A stretch of 64,000 bases of DNA from Pedobacter punctiformis (GCF_027213715.1 NZ_JAPWGM010000006.1:186001-250000), one strand, 5' to 3'; shown: positions 8,641 through 19,248, counted from the stretch's first letter. Program-made: numbers and translations. Notes: generated from the letters alone by a model not told the origin.

Positions 8641-9516
8641 ATGAGTAAAGTAAAAGTTGGTCTGGTACAGATGACCTGTACTAAAGATAAACAGGAAAAT
8701 TTAGATAAGGCAATTGTAAAAGTTAGAGAAGCCGCTGCAAAAGGTGCACAAATTGTGTGTTTGCAAGAGCTTTTTACTTCGTTATATTTTTGCGATGTGG
8801 AAGATTATGACAATTTTGATTTAGCCGAAGCCATTCCGGGTCCTTCAACTGATGCTTTATCAGTAGTGGCTGCAGAATTGGGTGTGGTTATCATTGCTTC
8901 TTTATTTGAAAAACGTGCTCAGGGTTTATACCACAATACCACAGCCGTTTTAGATGCTGATGGTAAATATCTGGGTAAATACCGTAAAATGCACATCCCT
9001 GATGATCCTGCCTTTTATGAAAAATTTTACTTCACGCCGGGCGATTTAGGTTATAAAGTTTTTGAAACCAAATTTGCAAAAATCGGAATCTTAATTTGTT
9101 GGGATCAATGGTATCCTGAAGCCTCACGTATTACGGCGCTAATGGGTGCTGATATTATGTTCTATCCAACAGCAATTGGTTGGGCAACCGATCAGGATGA
9201 AGAAACCAATCAGGATCAGTATAATGCGTGGCAAACTATTCAACGTTCTCATGCGGTAGCAAATGGTGTTCCGGTGGTTAGCGTTAACCGTGTCGGTTTT
9301 GAACAGGATGGTGCCATGAAATTCTGGGGCGGAAGTTTCGCAACTAATGCGCAGGGTAAATTACTTTATTTAGCCTCTCATGATAAAGAAGAAACTGAAG
9401 TAGTAGAATTAGACCTGAACCAAAGTGATTTTATGCGTAAGCACTGGCCATTTTTAAGAGATAGAAGAATTGACTCTTATCAGCCGATTACTAAAAGATA
9501 TATAGACGAAGACTAA
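8641..9516 (+). CDS. aguB: N-carbamoylputrescine amidase
   Basis: Hydrolyses N-carbamoylputrescine to putrescine, CO2 and ammonia, the last step of the agmatine route. The 291-residue cytosolic protein is a nitrilase-superfamily enzyme with the catalytic triad E43 (LQELF), K116 (KYRKMHIP) and C153 (LICWDQWYPE). The CWDQWYPE and PTAIGW blocks are typical of the AguB branch. The frame stays open to 8536, but that extension would run through the terminator and the -7 box, so ATG 8641 (MSKVKVGLVQ) is used. Followed after 129 bases by aguA, the enzyme making its substrate. Confidence 0.93.
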   Translation: MSKVKVGLVQMTCTKDKQENLDKAIVKVREAAAKGAQIVCLQELFTSLYFCDVEDYDNFDLAEAIPGPSTDALSVVAAELGVVIIASLFEKRAQGLYHNTTAVLDADGKYLGKYRKMHIPDDPAFYEKFYFTPGDLGYKVFETKFAKIGILICWDQWYPEASRITALMGADIMFYPTAIGWATDQDEETNQDQYNAWQTIQRSHAVANGVPVVSVNRVGFEQDGAMKFWGGSFATNAQGKLLYLASHDKEETEVVELDLNQSDFMRKHWPFLRDRRIDSYQPITKRYIDED

Positions 9517-9560
9517 GCTGAAAGGTTAAAGGCCATAGCTTAAAGTGAAAAACCGTAAAT

Positions 9561-9625
9561 TAGTGTTATACTGAGTCCTGTAGAAAGACTAAACATTTCG
9601 ACAAGCTCAATGTGACACTTTTTTT
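9561..9625. repeat. palindromic repeat (TTCGACAAGCTCAnTGTGAC family) ending in a T-run
   Basis: Left arm AGTGTTATACTGAGTCCTG and right arm CGACAAGCTCAATGTGACAC are imperfect complements; the right arm runs into seven T, so the element probably also terminates aguB transcripts. A second copy is at 33341-33404. Confidence 0.65.
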
Positions 9626-9645
9626 AACTTATAAGACGAAAAAAA

Positions 9646-10722
9646 ATGTCACATTTTCCTCCAAGAAAAGAGTTAAATATTAATCAATTTGATTATTCGC
9701 CAAAACAACAAGGATATTCTTTCCCTGCTGAATGGGCTAAACATGAAGCAACCTGGTTAAGCTGGCCACACAAAGAAGCAAGCTGGCCGGGTAAAATAGA
9801 AAGTATTTACAAGCCATATTGCGAATTTATAAAAGCAGTAGCAGAAGGCGAAAAAGTCCGCATTAATGTAAAAGATGAGGCAATGAAAGCATCTGCTGTT
9901 GCAGAACTGGAAAAGGCAGAGGCAGATTTAAGTCAGATTGAATTTTATTTTAACGAAACCAACGATGCCTGGTGCAGGGATCACGGGCCTGCATTTATAT
10001 TAAATGGAAGTCAAAAAGCCATTGTAGATTGGGGATATAATGCCTGGGGTGGAAAATATCCACCTTTTGATCTGGATGATGTTGTTCCGACGAAAATTGC
10101 CAAACATTTTAATCTGCCTCTATTCTTGCCTGACATTGTGATGGAAGGTGGTTCGGTTGAATTTAATGGTGCAGGAACGGTTTTAACCACTACAGCTTGT
10201 TTGTTGAACGAAAATCGTAATCCGCATTTAACAAAAGAGCAGATTGAAAAATATCTTCAGGAATACTATGGCGTTGAACAGATTTTATGGCTTGGCGATG
10301 GTATTGTTGGCGATGATACCGACGGGCATATTGATGATATTACGCGTTTTGTAAATGAAGACACAGTTTTAACCGTAATTGAAAGTAATCCTTTGGATGA
10401 AAATCACCTTCTTTTAGAGGAAAACTACGAAATGCTAAAAGGAATGAAATTAAAGGATGGCAGACCTTTGAAAATTGTAAAATTACCAATGCCATCTCCA
10501 GTTATTCATGAAGATACCAGACTGCCAGCATCTTATGCTAATTTTTACATTGCAAATGCAGCGGTTATTGTTCCAATATTTAATGATGTGAATGATCAGA
10601 TTGCTTTAGATATTATTCAGGGTTGTTTCCCGGATAGAAAAGTAGTAGGCATTAATTCTGTAGATATTATTTGGGGCCTGGGAAGTTTCCATTGTTTAAG
10701 TCAGCAGGAACCTGCAGTTTAA
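9646..10722 (+). CDS. aguA: agmatine deiminase
   Basis: Converts agmatine to N-carbamoylputrescine and ammonia, feeding the adjacent aguB product. The 358-residue protein is a complete PAD_porph-type deiminase. Visible are the substrate-guanidinium residues in NDAWCRDHGP and GDDTDGHIDD and the catalytic cysteine C350 in GLGSFHC near the C-terminus. No signal peptide, so it is cytosolic and unlike secreted peptidylarginine deiminase. The order aguB-aguA with a repeat/terminator between them suggests linked but not rigidly coupled expression. The resulting putrescine is a polyamine precursor; the plant-like two-enzyme route avoids an agmatinase. Confidence 0.93.
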   Translation: MSHFPPRKELNINQFDYSPKQQGYSFPAEWAKHEATWLSWPHKEASWPGKIESIYKPYCEFIKAVAEGEKVRINVKDEAMKASAVAELEKAEADLSQIEFYFNETNDAWCRDHGPAFILNGSQKAIVDWGYNAWGGKYPPFDLDDVVPTKIAKHFNLPLFLPDIVMEGGSVEFNGAGTVLTTTACLLNENRNPHLTKEQIEKYLQEYYGVEQILWLGDGIVGDDTDGHIDDITRFVNEDTVLTVIESNPLDENHLLLEENYEMLKGMKLKDGRPLKIVKLPMPSPVIHEDTRLPASYANFYIANAAVIVPIFNDVNDQIALDIIQGCFPDRKVVGINSVDIIWGLGSFHCLSQQEPAV

Positions 10723-10802
10723 GCTGAAAAGGAAGAAAGTATTATTTAAAGAAGACTGGGAAGAGATTGACGGATTATCTAACCTTAAAAAGGAAAAATA
10801 GA

Positions 10803-10810
10803 TATATTTG
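10803..10810 (+). promoter_or_regulatory. -7 box of the fabG promoter
   Basis: TATATTTG, exact TAnnTTTG match, about 40 bases before the fabG ATG. No good -33 element found. Confidence 0.5.
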
Positions 10811-10851
10811 GTTTTAAACAGGCTCAGACGGACAAACAAATAAAATAACGA

Positions 10852-11595
10852 ATGAAATTATTAGAAGGAAAAACAGCATTGATTACCGGTGCATCAAAAG
10901 GTATAGGTCGTAAAATAGCAGAAAAATTTGCCGAACAAGGTGCAAATGTAGCTTTTACCTATTTATCTTCAGTAGAAAAAGGACAAGCGTTAGAAGAAGA
11001 ACTTAAAAGCTTTGGAACCCAGGTTAAGGGCTACCGTTCTGATGCTTCTAAATTTGATGAAGCTGAACAATTGATTAATGATATTGTTGCAGATTTTGGT
11101 GCTTTAGATATTGTTGTAAACAATGCAGGGATTACTAAAGACGGTTTACTAATGCGTATGAGCGAAGAAAACTGGGATGATGTAATTAATGTAAACCTTA
11201 AATCGGTTTTCAATGTGACTAAAGCGGCTTCTAAAGTTATGATGAAAGCCCGTAAAGGTGTTTTTATTAATATGAGCTCGGTAGTTGGTGTTACAGGTAA
11301 TGCTGGACAAGCGAATTATGCAGCATCAAAAGCCGGGATAGTTGGCTTTACCAAATCGGTGGCAAAAGAGCTGGGTTCAAGAAATATACGTGCTAATGTT
11401 GTTGCGCCAGGATTTATCCGTACAGAAATGACAGAAGTTTTAGACCCTAAAGTGGTTGAAGGCTGGGAAAAAGATATTCCTTTAAAACGTGCCGGAGAAA
11501 CTGAAGATATTGCTAATGTTTGCGTGTTTTTAGCATCAGATATGAGTGCTTATGTAACCGGACAAACCTTATCGGTTTGCGGCGGAATGTTGTAA
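10852..11595 (+). CDS. fabG: 3-oxoacyl-[acyl-carrier-protein] reductase FabG
   Basis: NADPH-dependent reduction of beta-ketoacyl-ACP in the fatty-acid elongation cycle. The 247-residue short-chain dehydrogenase has the cofactor motif TGASKGIG (12-19), the NNAG motif (90-93), and the catalytic residues S143, Y156 and K160 in a block (GNAGQANYAASKAG) nearly identical to E. coli FabG. The C-terminus SVCGGML is the FabG-type oligomer interface. It is not next to acpP or fabF here, so assignment rests on sequence; another SDR reductase is possible but less likely. Confidence 0.9.
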   Translation: MKLLEGKTALITGASKGIGRKIAEKFAEQGANVAFTYLSSVEKGQALEEELKSFGTQVKGYRSDASKFDEAEQLINDIVADFGALDIVVNNAGITKDGLLMRMSEENWDDVINVNLKSVFNVTKAASKVMMKARKGVFINMSSVVGVTGNAGQANYAASKAGIVGFTKSVAKELGSRNIRANVVAPGFIRTEMTEVLDPKVVEGWEKDIPLKRAGETEDIANVCVFLASDMSAYVTGQTLSVCGGML

Positions 11596-11632
11596 TTTAA
11601 GCTGAAAGCTTAGAGACAAAAGGATAAAAGAC

Positions 11633-11668
11633 AAAATCTGCTGGAGTTAACTTTAGCAGATTTTTTTT
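11633..11668. terminator. terminator between convergent fabG and L,D-transpeptidase gene
   Basis: AAAATCTGCT (11633-11642) pairs with AGCAGATTTT (11655-11664), loop containing AGTTAACT, then eight T on the plus strand. A T-rich tail also follows on the minus strand, so it can serve both genes. Confidence 0.85.
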
Positions 11669-12401
11669 ATTTTACAATATATTTTCCCTTAACCTCTTTA
11701 ACTTCTGAAAAACTCTTGTTTTTTTGGAAAGCATTATAACCTTGTTGCAAGGTCTTCCAAAAATTAACTTGCTTAGGAAATTGTACTGAATATTTCTTCA
11801 AATTAGCATCAGTCATTTTAAAAGGATAAATGTTAACCGGTATTCTCTCTTGTCCGGCGTTACGTGCTTCAACCCCTAAAACATACACTTCTTTAATCTT
11901 TTCATCCGTTAATGGAATACAACCAACGGTTACACAATTTCCATGAATGTAAATATCGCCCCCGGGCTTTTTGTCTTTCCCTGTTCTGGCATAATCTACA
12001 TTGTTTGGGTAATTTACACCTAACGAGAGATGAAAATTGCTCATTGGATTAAAAACATTTACATAATAAAATCCTTCAGGCGTCTGGCCATCACCTTCTA
12101 TAACTTTTGGACCAATAGTGCCTGAGTGCGCACAAAAATCATAGGTTCTAAATAATGTATATTTCTTATCGGTATTATTTTTCAACCAAATTTCCAGTTT
12201 GCCTTCAGTTTTATAGGCATTAATCACCATAGAGAAACGATCTCCGAAACCATCATGCTTCAGGATTTTTTTTAAGTCCGTCCATTTTTCCTTGTATGCT
12301 GTTTTAACCCGGTCGAATTTGAGTTGTTGGGCTTTAAAATCATCCTGAGCTTTAGCGCTAATGGTTAGGGATAAAAGGATCATAAAATAAAATAACTTCA
12401 T
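11667..12401 (-). CDS. exported L,D-transpeptidase (YafK/YkuD type)
   Basis: Peptidoglycan-acting enzyme expected to form 3-3 cross-links or act on muropeptide stems in the periplasm. 244 residues: signal peptide 1-19 (ISAKAQ), a helical stretch to about 55, then the catalytic domain with H153 and the nucleophile C161 in HGNCVTVGCIPLT. SGTIGPKVIEGDGQTPEG is the typical substrate-cap segment of the YafK branch. An extra cysteine, C156, sits three residues after the catalytic histidine. Substrate and exact reaction are not determined by sequence. Confidence 0.85.
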   Translation of the reverse strand: MKLFYFMILLSLTISAKAQDDFKAQQLKFDRVKTAYKEKWTDLKKILKHDGFGDRFSMVINAYKTEGKLEIWLKNNTDKKYTLFRTYDFCAHSGTIGPKVIEGDGQTPEGFYYVNVFNPMSNFHLSLGVNYPNNVDYARTGKDKKPGGDIYIHGNCVTVGCIPLTDEKIKEVYVLGVEARNAGQERIPVNIYPFKMTDANLKKYSVQFPKQVNFWKTLQQGYNAFQKNKSFSEVKEVKGKYIVK

Positions 12402-12506
12402 AAACTTTGGTTTAAAGTAAAGCTAATAATTTCTTCGAAATAGCAAGGCGTGGTTTAAGCTTAAAAAAAATTGAAAGTTTCTCTAAAATTATCATCTTTA
12501 TAAATT

Positions 12507-14591
12507 ATGAATGGCTTTTTTTCCGGTACTTCTATTTTATTTTTTCTGGGTTGTATAGCGTTAGGCCTGTTATATGCATGGTTGCTTTATCGTGGGAATA
12601 AAAATCTTGAAAAAAAACTTCAATATATTCTTGCAACTTTAAGAGTAATAGTGGTTTCGGCCATTGCCTGGTTGCTTTTTGCTCCACTCATTAAAACCTT
12701 AAACTATACTTTAGATAAACCAATTATTATCATCGGGCAGGACAATTCCTTGTCGGCAGGACAGATAAAGACCGCAGGATTCGATCAGAAATTATATGAA
12801 CAAAACTTAAAAGCCTTACAAAATAAGTTAGCAGATAAATACGAAGTTAAAACATATAACTTTTCTGATTCCGTAGCCGATGGTTTTGATTTTAAAAATC
12901 AGGGGAAACTAACTGACGCTTCAGCATTGTTTCAGAAAGTTAAAGATGAGTATACCAATAGAAATGTTGGTGCAATTATACTGGCAACCGATGGGATATT
13001 TAACCGGGGTGGTAATCCGCTTTATAGCATCAATCAAATCAATGCGCCGGTTTATACAATTGCTTTAGGAGACAGTATTCCTAAAAGAGACGTACTGATT
13101 GCGAATGTTAACTACAATAATATCGTTTACCTGGATGATGATTTTACGATTGAAGTACAGGTACAGGCTTACCAGAGTGATGGCGAAAGTACAAGTTTAA
13201 CGGTTACACAAAATGGGGGTAAAGTAGAGCAACAGAATCTAGCCATTACAGGAAACGCTTTTGTAAAAACCATTCCGGTTAAACTGCATGCAGGTAAAAT
13301 TGGTGTCCAGAAATATACGGTTCAGCTCGGGGTATTAAAAAATGAAATTACAGGCAGAAATAACAGCCAGACTTTTTATGTTGAGGTTATAGATGGACGA
13401 CAAAAAGTATTACTCGCTGCTGCCGCTCCACATCCCGATCTGGCTGTATTAAAAGAGGCTATTTCACTTAATAAACATTATGAGGCTAAATTGGTCATGG
13501 CTGATGATTTAAATGCTGCAGACCCTGCTAATTTTGATCTGATTGTTTTATATCAACTGCCAGATGCACAAAGTACATCTAAAGCCTTTTTACAAAAACT
13601 TACAGGTTTAAATAAACCTGTTTGGTATATTTTAGGTGCACAAAGCAATGTAGCCACATTTAATCAGATGCAAAATCAGGTTAACCTTTCTTCTTTTAAC
13701 GGTTCAGTGCAGGAAGTCTACCCTGATCTCGCTGATGGTTTTACTACTTTTAACTTATCTGAAGAAGAAAAGAAACAATTCTTAACCTTCGATCCGTTGC
13801 TTATGCCATTTGGCAGGTTAACGGTAAATGCAAATGCAACACCTGTTTTTAATCAGCGCATCGGAAAAGTAAGTACCCAATCTCCATTATTGTTTTTTAC
13901 AGTCGAAAACGGCTCAAAAGCTGGTTATTTAATGGGAGAGGGCCTGTGGCGGTGGAAATTAGCAGAAGCTGAAAATGAAGCACCTCAATCTGTTTTAAAT
14001 AATTTAATTTCCAATACGGTTCAATACCTTTCAGTAAAAGATGATAAGCGAAAATTTAAAGTGTTTACATCTAAATCAGCTTATGATGAAAACGAAAGCA
14101 TTCAGTTTAATGGTACGCTTTATAATGAGAGCTATCAGCCTGTAAACGAACCGGAAGTGAACTTACAGGTGAAAAATGAAGCTGGTAAAGTTTTTAGCTA
14201 TACCTTTTCAAAAACAGAAAGCGGTTATCAGCTGGATGCCGGAACCATGCCTGCCGGAAATTACACTTATATTGCCGGTACTACTTTAGGTGGGAAAAAG
14301 CTTACTGCAAGCGGAAGTTTTTATATCAATGCTTTAATTGCTGAATACCAGCAAACAACAGCTAACCATCAATTGTTAAATACAATTTCTAAGCAAAGTA
14401 ATGGCAAGCTGTTTATGCCTGCTGATTTACTGAAAATTGCAGACGAAATTTTGAAGAATGAAAATATTAAAACGATAAGTTACGAAGACCGCAGGTATGA
14501 TGAACTCATTAATATGAAATGGTTATTCGGATTAATATTAATTTTGCTGGGTACAGAGTGGTTTTTAAGAAAAAGAAACGGAGAATTATAA
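12507..14591 (+). CDS. membrane protein with von Willebrand factor A domain
   Basis: 694 residues. Two N-terminal transmembrane helices (about 8-28 and 40-62), then a periplasmic vWA-like domain with a MIDAS DxSxS motif at D79-S83 (DNSLS) and the later ATDG segment, Ig-like beta-rich regions, and a final helix (about 670-687, WLFGLILILLGTEWFL) before RKRNGEL. This layout is common in Bacteroidota VWA membrane proteins of unknown role; it resembles but is longer than BatA/BatB and is not next to moxR or bat genes. It ends 12 bases before the channel gene downstream, so the two are likely co-transcribed. Confidence 0.8.
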   Translation: MNGFFSGTSILFFLGCIALGLLYAWLLYRGNKNLEKKLQYILATLRVIVVSAIAWLLFAPLIKTLNYTLDKPIIIIGQDNSLSAGQIKTAGFDQKLYEQNLKALQNKLADKYEVKTYNFSDSVADGFDFKNQGKLTDASALFQKVKDEYTNRNVGAIILATDGIFNRGGNPLYSINQINAPVYTIALGDSIPKRDVLIANVNYNNIVYLDDDFTIEVQVQAYQSDGESTSLTVTQNGGKVEQQNLAITGNAFVKTIPVKLHAGKIGVQKYTVQLGVLKNEITGRNNSQTFYVEVIDGRQKVLLAAAAPHPDLAVLKEAISLNKHYEAKLVMADDLNAADPANFDLIVLYQLPDAQSTSKAFLQKLTGLNKPVWYILGAQSNVATFNQMQNQVNLSSFNGSVQEVYPDLADGFTTFNLSEEEKKQFLTFDPLLMPFGRLTVNANATPVFNQRIGKVSTQSPLLFFTVENGSKAGYLMGEGLWRWKLAEAENEAPQSVLNNLISNTVQYLSVKDDKRKFKVFTSKSAYDENESIQFNGTLYNESYQPVNEPEVNLQVKNEAGKVFSYTFSKTESGYQLDAGTMPAGNYTYIAGTTLGGKKLTASGSFYINALIAEYQQTTANHQLLNTISKQSNGKLFMPADLLKIADEILKNENIKTISYEDRRYDELINMKWLFGLILILLGTEWFLRKRNGEL

Positions 14592-14603
14592 GATTCTAAC
14601 CAG

Positions 14604-15215
14604 ATGGATATAAGTACTACAGAAACGATTGAGATTTTAGGAACCATATCTTTTGCGATATCGGGTACTTTTGCGGCCATGCAAAAGCGGCTGGATCCTT
14701 TTGGAGTACTTATTATAGCCTTTGTAACATCTATTGGCGGTGGTACAGTACGTGATCTGCTGTTGGGCGACACTCCTGTTGCATGGATGCGTGATGTAAG
14801 AACCTGTTTATTGATTTTGTTTACCTCCATTGCAACCATCTTTTTTAAAACCCATATTAAAAAGTTTAAAGTAACCCTTTTTCTGTTTGATAGTCTTGGC
14901 CTTGGACTCTTTACGATGTTAGGACTTCAAAAAGGAATCGCATTTGGGCTTAGTCCGGGTATTTGTGTGGCTTTAGGAACCATTACAGGTTGTTTCGGTG
15001 GCATTATCAGAGATACACTGTTAAATACCATTCCTTTAATTTTCAGAAAGGAAGTGTACGCTACGGCTTGTATTTTAGGCGGAATCCTTTACTTTATATT
15101 AATCCAGTTTACAATAAGCGTAGTGGTGGCAAAACTAATTGTTATCGCTTTTATATTCGTGCTGAGGATTTTGGTTGTAAGGTATAAATTAACGCTTCCG
15201 AAATTCGTTTATTGA
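14604..15215 (+). CDS. trimeric intracellular cation channel (TRIC/UPF0126) family protein
   Basis: Inner-membrane channel of the prokaryotic TRIC family (formerly UPF0126, YicG-like). 203 residues with seven predicted helices made of two repeated three-helix units; each unit carries the diagnostic glycine-rich break followed by Arg-Asp: GGGTVRDLLLG (about 47-57) and GCFGGIIRDTLLN. Potassium-selective conduction is known for studied prokaryotic members; ion and role here are inferred. Probably translated with the preceding vWA protein. Confidence 0.9.
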   Translation: MDISTTETIEILGTISFAISGTFAAMQKRLDPFGVLIIAFVTSIGGGTVRDLLLGDTPVAWMRDVRTCLLILFTSIATIFFKTHIKKFKVTLFLFDSLGLGLFTMLGLQKGIAFGLSPGICVALGTITGCFGGIIRDTLLNTIPLIFRKEVYATACILGGILYFILIQFTISVVVAKLIVIAFIFVLRILVVRYKLTLPKFVY

Positions 15216-15320
15216 AACAGAGGAAAAAGCTAAAAGCATTAGATTGAAAGTAGAAGGCCAGATAAGTTCTTCCAGCGTTCGGGTGGACAAAAAATAAGAT
15301 GGAGTATTTAAAGGGAAATT

Positions 15321-15617
15321 TTATTTTTTCTCTTCGTGGATAATTACATAAACATCTTCATTATCTTTTTTCATGAAGTATTTTTCGCGGGCAAATTTTT
15401 CTGCAGTATTCAGGTTGGTATTCAATTCGTTTAAATCTTTTTTAACCTGAGCCGTTTCTTTCTCGAAATATTCTTTCTCTTCCTGAAGTTTATTGGCCTG
15501 ACTGCGGTACTCATACTGAGAAAGCATATCATTTTTATCGAAAAATAGCATCCACATTACAAAGGCAACTGTTGCCAGAAAATATTTATTGCGGAAAAGG
15601 TCTATTAATCGTTTCAT
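15321..15617 (-). CDS. FtsB/DivIC-type septum formation initiator protein
   Basis: Short bitopic division protein, 98 residues. One transmembrane helix (about 13-28, with WMLFF), then a coiled coil with heptad-like Leu/Asn spacing (about 36-72) and the family C-terminal motif AREKYFMKKDNEDVYVI. Members bridge FtsL and FtsQ in the divisome. It follows eno on the same strand, an arrangement common for ftsB in many bacteria, though here a terminator-like hairpin lies between them. Confidence 0.88.
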   Translation of the reverse strand: MKRLIDLFRNKYFLATVAFVMWMLFFDKNDMLSQYEYRSQANKLQEEKEYFEKETAQVKKDLNELNTNLNTAEKFAREKYFMKKDNEDVYVIIHEEKK

Positions 15618-15633
15618 AATATTTTTAAAAGAT

Positions 15634-15650
15634 CGTCATTGCGATGAGGT
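15634..15650. repeat. fragment of the TTGCGAGG repeat family
   Basis: TCGTCATTGCGATGAGG resembles the left half of the repeat at 4984-5015. Short, so only suggestive. Confidence 0.35.
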
Positions 15651-15655
15651 AAATG

Positions 15656-15697
15656 TAAATAAAAACATCCGAAGATTTAAAATCTCCGGATGTTTTA
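15656..15697 (-). terminator. terminator after eno
   Basis: Read on the minus strand, AAAACATCCGG pairs with a CCGGATGTTTT-like arm (plus-strand arms 15662-15671 and 15686-15696, inner AGATTT/AAATCT), followed by TTTTTATTT. Confidence 0.8.
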
Positions 15698-15795
15698 CAA
15701 ATAAGTTTTTCAACTTATTAACAACTGATATTATATGTTGAAGTTGTAAAAACATCATTATCAAATGCTTTCTACAAATTCAGATCAATAAAAGC

Positions 15796-17362
<1,567 letters not shown>

Positions 17363-17395
17363 AAAAAAACCGCTGAATTTAATTCAACGGTTTTG
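17363..17395 (-). terminator. terminator of the DUF2911 gene
   Basis: On the minus strand AAAACCGTTGAATT pairs with AATTCAGCGGTTTT (one G-T pair) and is followed by a run of T (seven A at 17363-17369 on the plus strand). Confidence 0.88.
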
Positions 17396-17413
17396 AAGAG
17401 TAGTGTGATCGTT

Positions 17414-18262
17414 TTATTTTTTTGCCTCTGCCAGTAATTCAGAATTTAAACGTACATATTCGTCAATTTTTGCTGCTTTTGCCAGGTCAATACCCGTTTG
17501 TGCTGTAGCCTGTGCACCGGCTTTATCGCCCATTTTTAATTGTATGCGGCCTTTCCAATATTTAAACCAGGGTGCTTTCATATCCGATTTTTCGGCTTCG
17601 TTCATCCATCCTAATGCTGTTTTCAAATCCTTTCCGTTTTGATAGTAATACATTGCTGAATTAAAATAAGGTTTCTTTTCACCTTTCATTGCCTCTGCAA
17701 TATTGGCCATCACCTGCTCATCAATGGATGTAGTAATGTTTAAAGCAAAAGCAGTATTCTCCCACATTAAACTTAATTGCGCCGAAGTTTCGGTAACATT
17801 GATAAATTGCATATTAAGGGTTTCAACCTTATCCTTCAACGCTATTGGTTTTACTTTTACGCGTAATATGTCGGCACTTTCCTTATAGTCGTATGCGCCC
17901 CATTGATCGGCCGTTTTGTTAAAAATAATGGTCCATTCTTTTTTGCCTGGGATACTGAACAGGGCATATTCGCCAGCTGGTAGGTCTTTGCCTTCAATTT
18001 TAACAGCATCAGTAAATTTAATTCGGGTGGCCGCATTTGCACCTGTACGCCAAACGGCTTCCATTGGTTCCATTCCGCCAAAAATTTTACGGCCTTTTAC
18101 ATTCGGACGGGAGTAAATTAAAGTTATTTTGCCCAACCCAAAATCCTGGATGATGGTTTGGCCGCTACTGGCCTGGGGAAATTTTGCTCCCTGAGCATTT
18201 GCAAAATCTGCTGCGCCCAAAAGCACAATAAACAGCATCACTGATTTAATCGATAATTTCAT
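17414..18262 (-). CDS. secreted DUF2911 domain protein with TPR-like tail
   Basis: Function unknown. 282 residues: signal peptide 1-23 (ADFANA), DUF2911 domain at about 30-175 recognised by YSRPNVKGRKIFG, WRTGANAATRIKF and LPAGEYALFSIPG, and a helical C-terminal part (about 180-280) with two TPR-like helix pairs. DUF2911 proteins are frequent periplasmic proteins of Bacteroidota with no established activity. Single-gene transcription unit with its own terminator. Confidence 0.85.
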   Translation of the reverse strand: MKLSIKSVMLFIVLLGAADFANAQGAKFPQASSGQTIIQDFGLGKITLIYSRPNVKGRKIFGGMEPMEAVWRTGANAATRIKFTDAVKIEGKDLPAGEYALFSIPGKKEWTIIFNKTADQWGAYDYKESADILRVKVKPIALKDKVETLNMQFINVTETSAQLSLMWENTAFALNITTSIDEQVMANIAEAMKGEKKPYFNSAMYYYQNGKDLKTALGWMNEAEKSDMKAPWFKYWKGRIQLKMGDKAGAQATAQTGIDLAKAAKIDEYVRLNSELLAEAKK

Positions 18263-18483
18263 TGCTTTGTTGTTTTTGGTTTATACGAATTTAGGCAATA
18301 AGCTTCAGTTTTAACACAATTTTTAAATGTTTTATTGTCCGTATATCAAAATGTAAATAATAATTAACCTGAACATTTAAACCGTTTTTATCAGGGGAAA
18401 ACGAAAATCTGTTTGATCAAAAAAACTATAATTATAATTTTATTTAGTTAATATTACGCTACATTTTAATTAGTTCTATCACA

Positions 18484-19248
18484 TTGAATAAAAAAGCAGG
18501 CATTGGCGCAACATCAATTCTGGTTGTTTTTTTGGCATTGGGCAGAATGTTTATTGCTGACCAAAAGGAAAAAATTGAAGCTGAAAACAATAAATTAATG
18601 GAAGGCATTAGAAAAGCTTACACATTAAAGAAAAAACGTGCCGATTTTTCGATAGACAGCCTTCTGAATGCTCAGGGCAAAATTTACCTTTATACAAATG
18701 ATCGTTCTGCAAAATTGGCCTGGGCACCGAATATAGAAAACAACAACTACGCTTCAGGTAAGGCTATGGTTTATGATGCGATAATGGCAGAAAAATTTGT
18801 AAATAAAAAAGATTCGCTTGGATTTTTATTGCTTTTAAAAACTGGGAGCAATGCAATTTATCCGGTTAATCAGGGCATATTTTTAAATCAAAGCGATGCA
18901 ACTAAAAAACTATGGTTTGTTGGTTTGGAGGATAAAAATAAAAAGCCGGTCGATGCTGCAAAAACTAAATTAAATAGTGATGTTTTTTACACCAATTGGG
19001 GGATAGGTTTTAGTGATATTAAAGAGATAAATGTAGAAAAACTTAGCAGTACGTCCGCATTGGGGTGTATCTACCTGGCTAAAAACAGCGATAGCTTTCT
19101 TTTTTATATGGTGGGCTATCAGAAAGATAATAACCAATTGGGTATAGATTCTACAGATTTTGCTAAAGCAACAAAAGCATTTGGTCATTTGCTTCAAAAG
19201 GAAGGCATTAGGACTAATAACTTTGCTGTAAAAATGTTTAATGAGTAG
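18484..19248 (+). CDS. hypothetical membrane-anchored protein (TTG start)
   Basis: Unrecognised family, 254 residues. The frame starts at a TTG codon; read from there, NKKAGIGATSILVVFLALGRMFIA gives a positively charged start and one transmembrane helix (about 6-24), a convincing N-terminal anchor, while the first ATG (18550) would cut this helix away. An amphipathic helix (about 27-55) and a mixed alpha/beta soluble domain follow. Its 3' end overlaps the convergent esterase gene by 11 bases. Confidence 0.6.
   Translation: MNKKAGIGATSILVVFLALGRMFIADQKEKIEAENNKLMEGIRKAYTLKKKRADFSIDSLLNAQGKIYLYTNDRSAKLAWAPNIENNNYASGKAMVYDAIMAEKFVNKKDSLGFLLLLKTGSNAIYPVNQGIFLNQSDATKKLWFVGLEDKNKKPVDAAKTKLNSDVFYTNWGIGFSDIKEINVEKLSSTSALGCIYLAKNSDSFLFYMVGYQKDNNQLGIDSTDFAKATKAFGHLLQKEGIRTNNFAVKMFNE

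Noticed and set aside
12507..14591. BatA/BatB aerotolerance protein
   Set aside because: The protein is longer, the MIDAS region is different in context, and no moxR or other bat gene is next to it.
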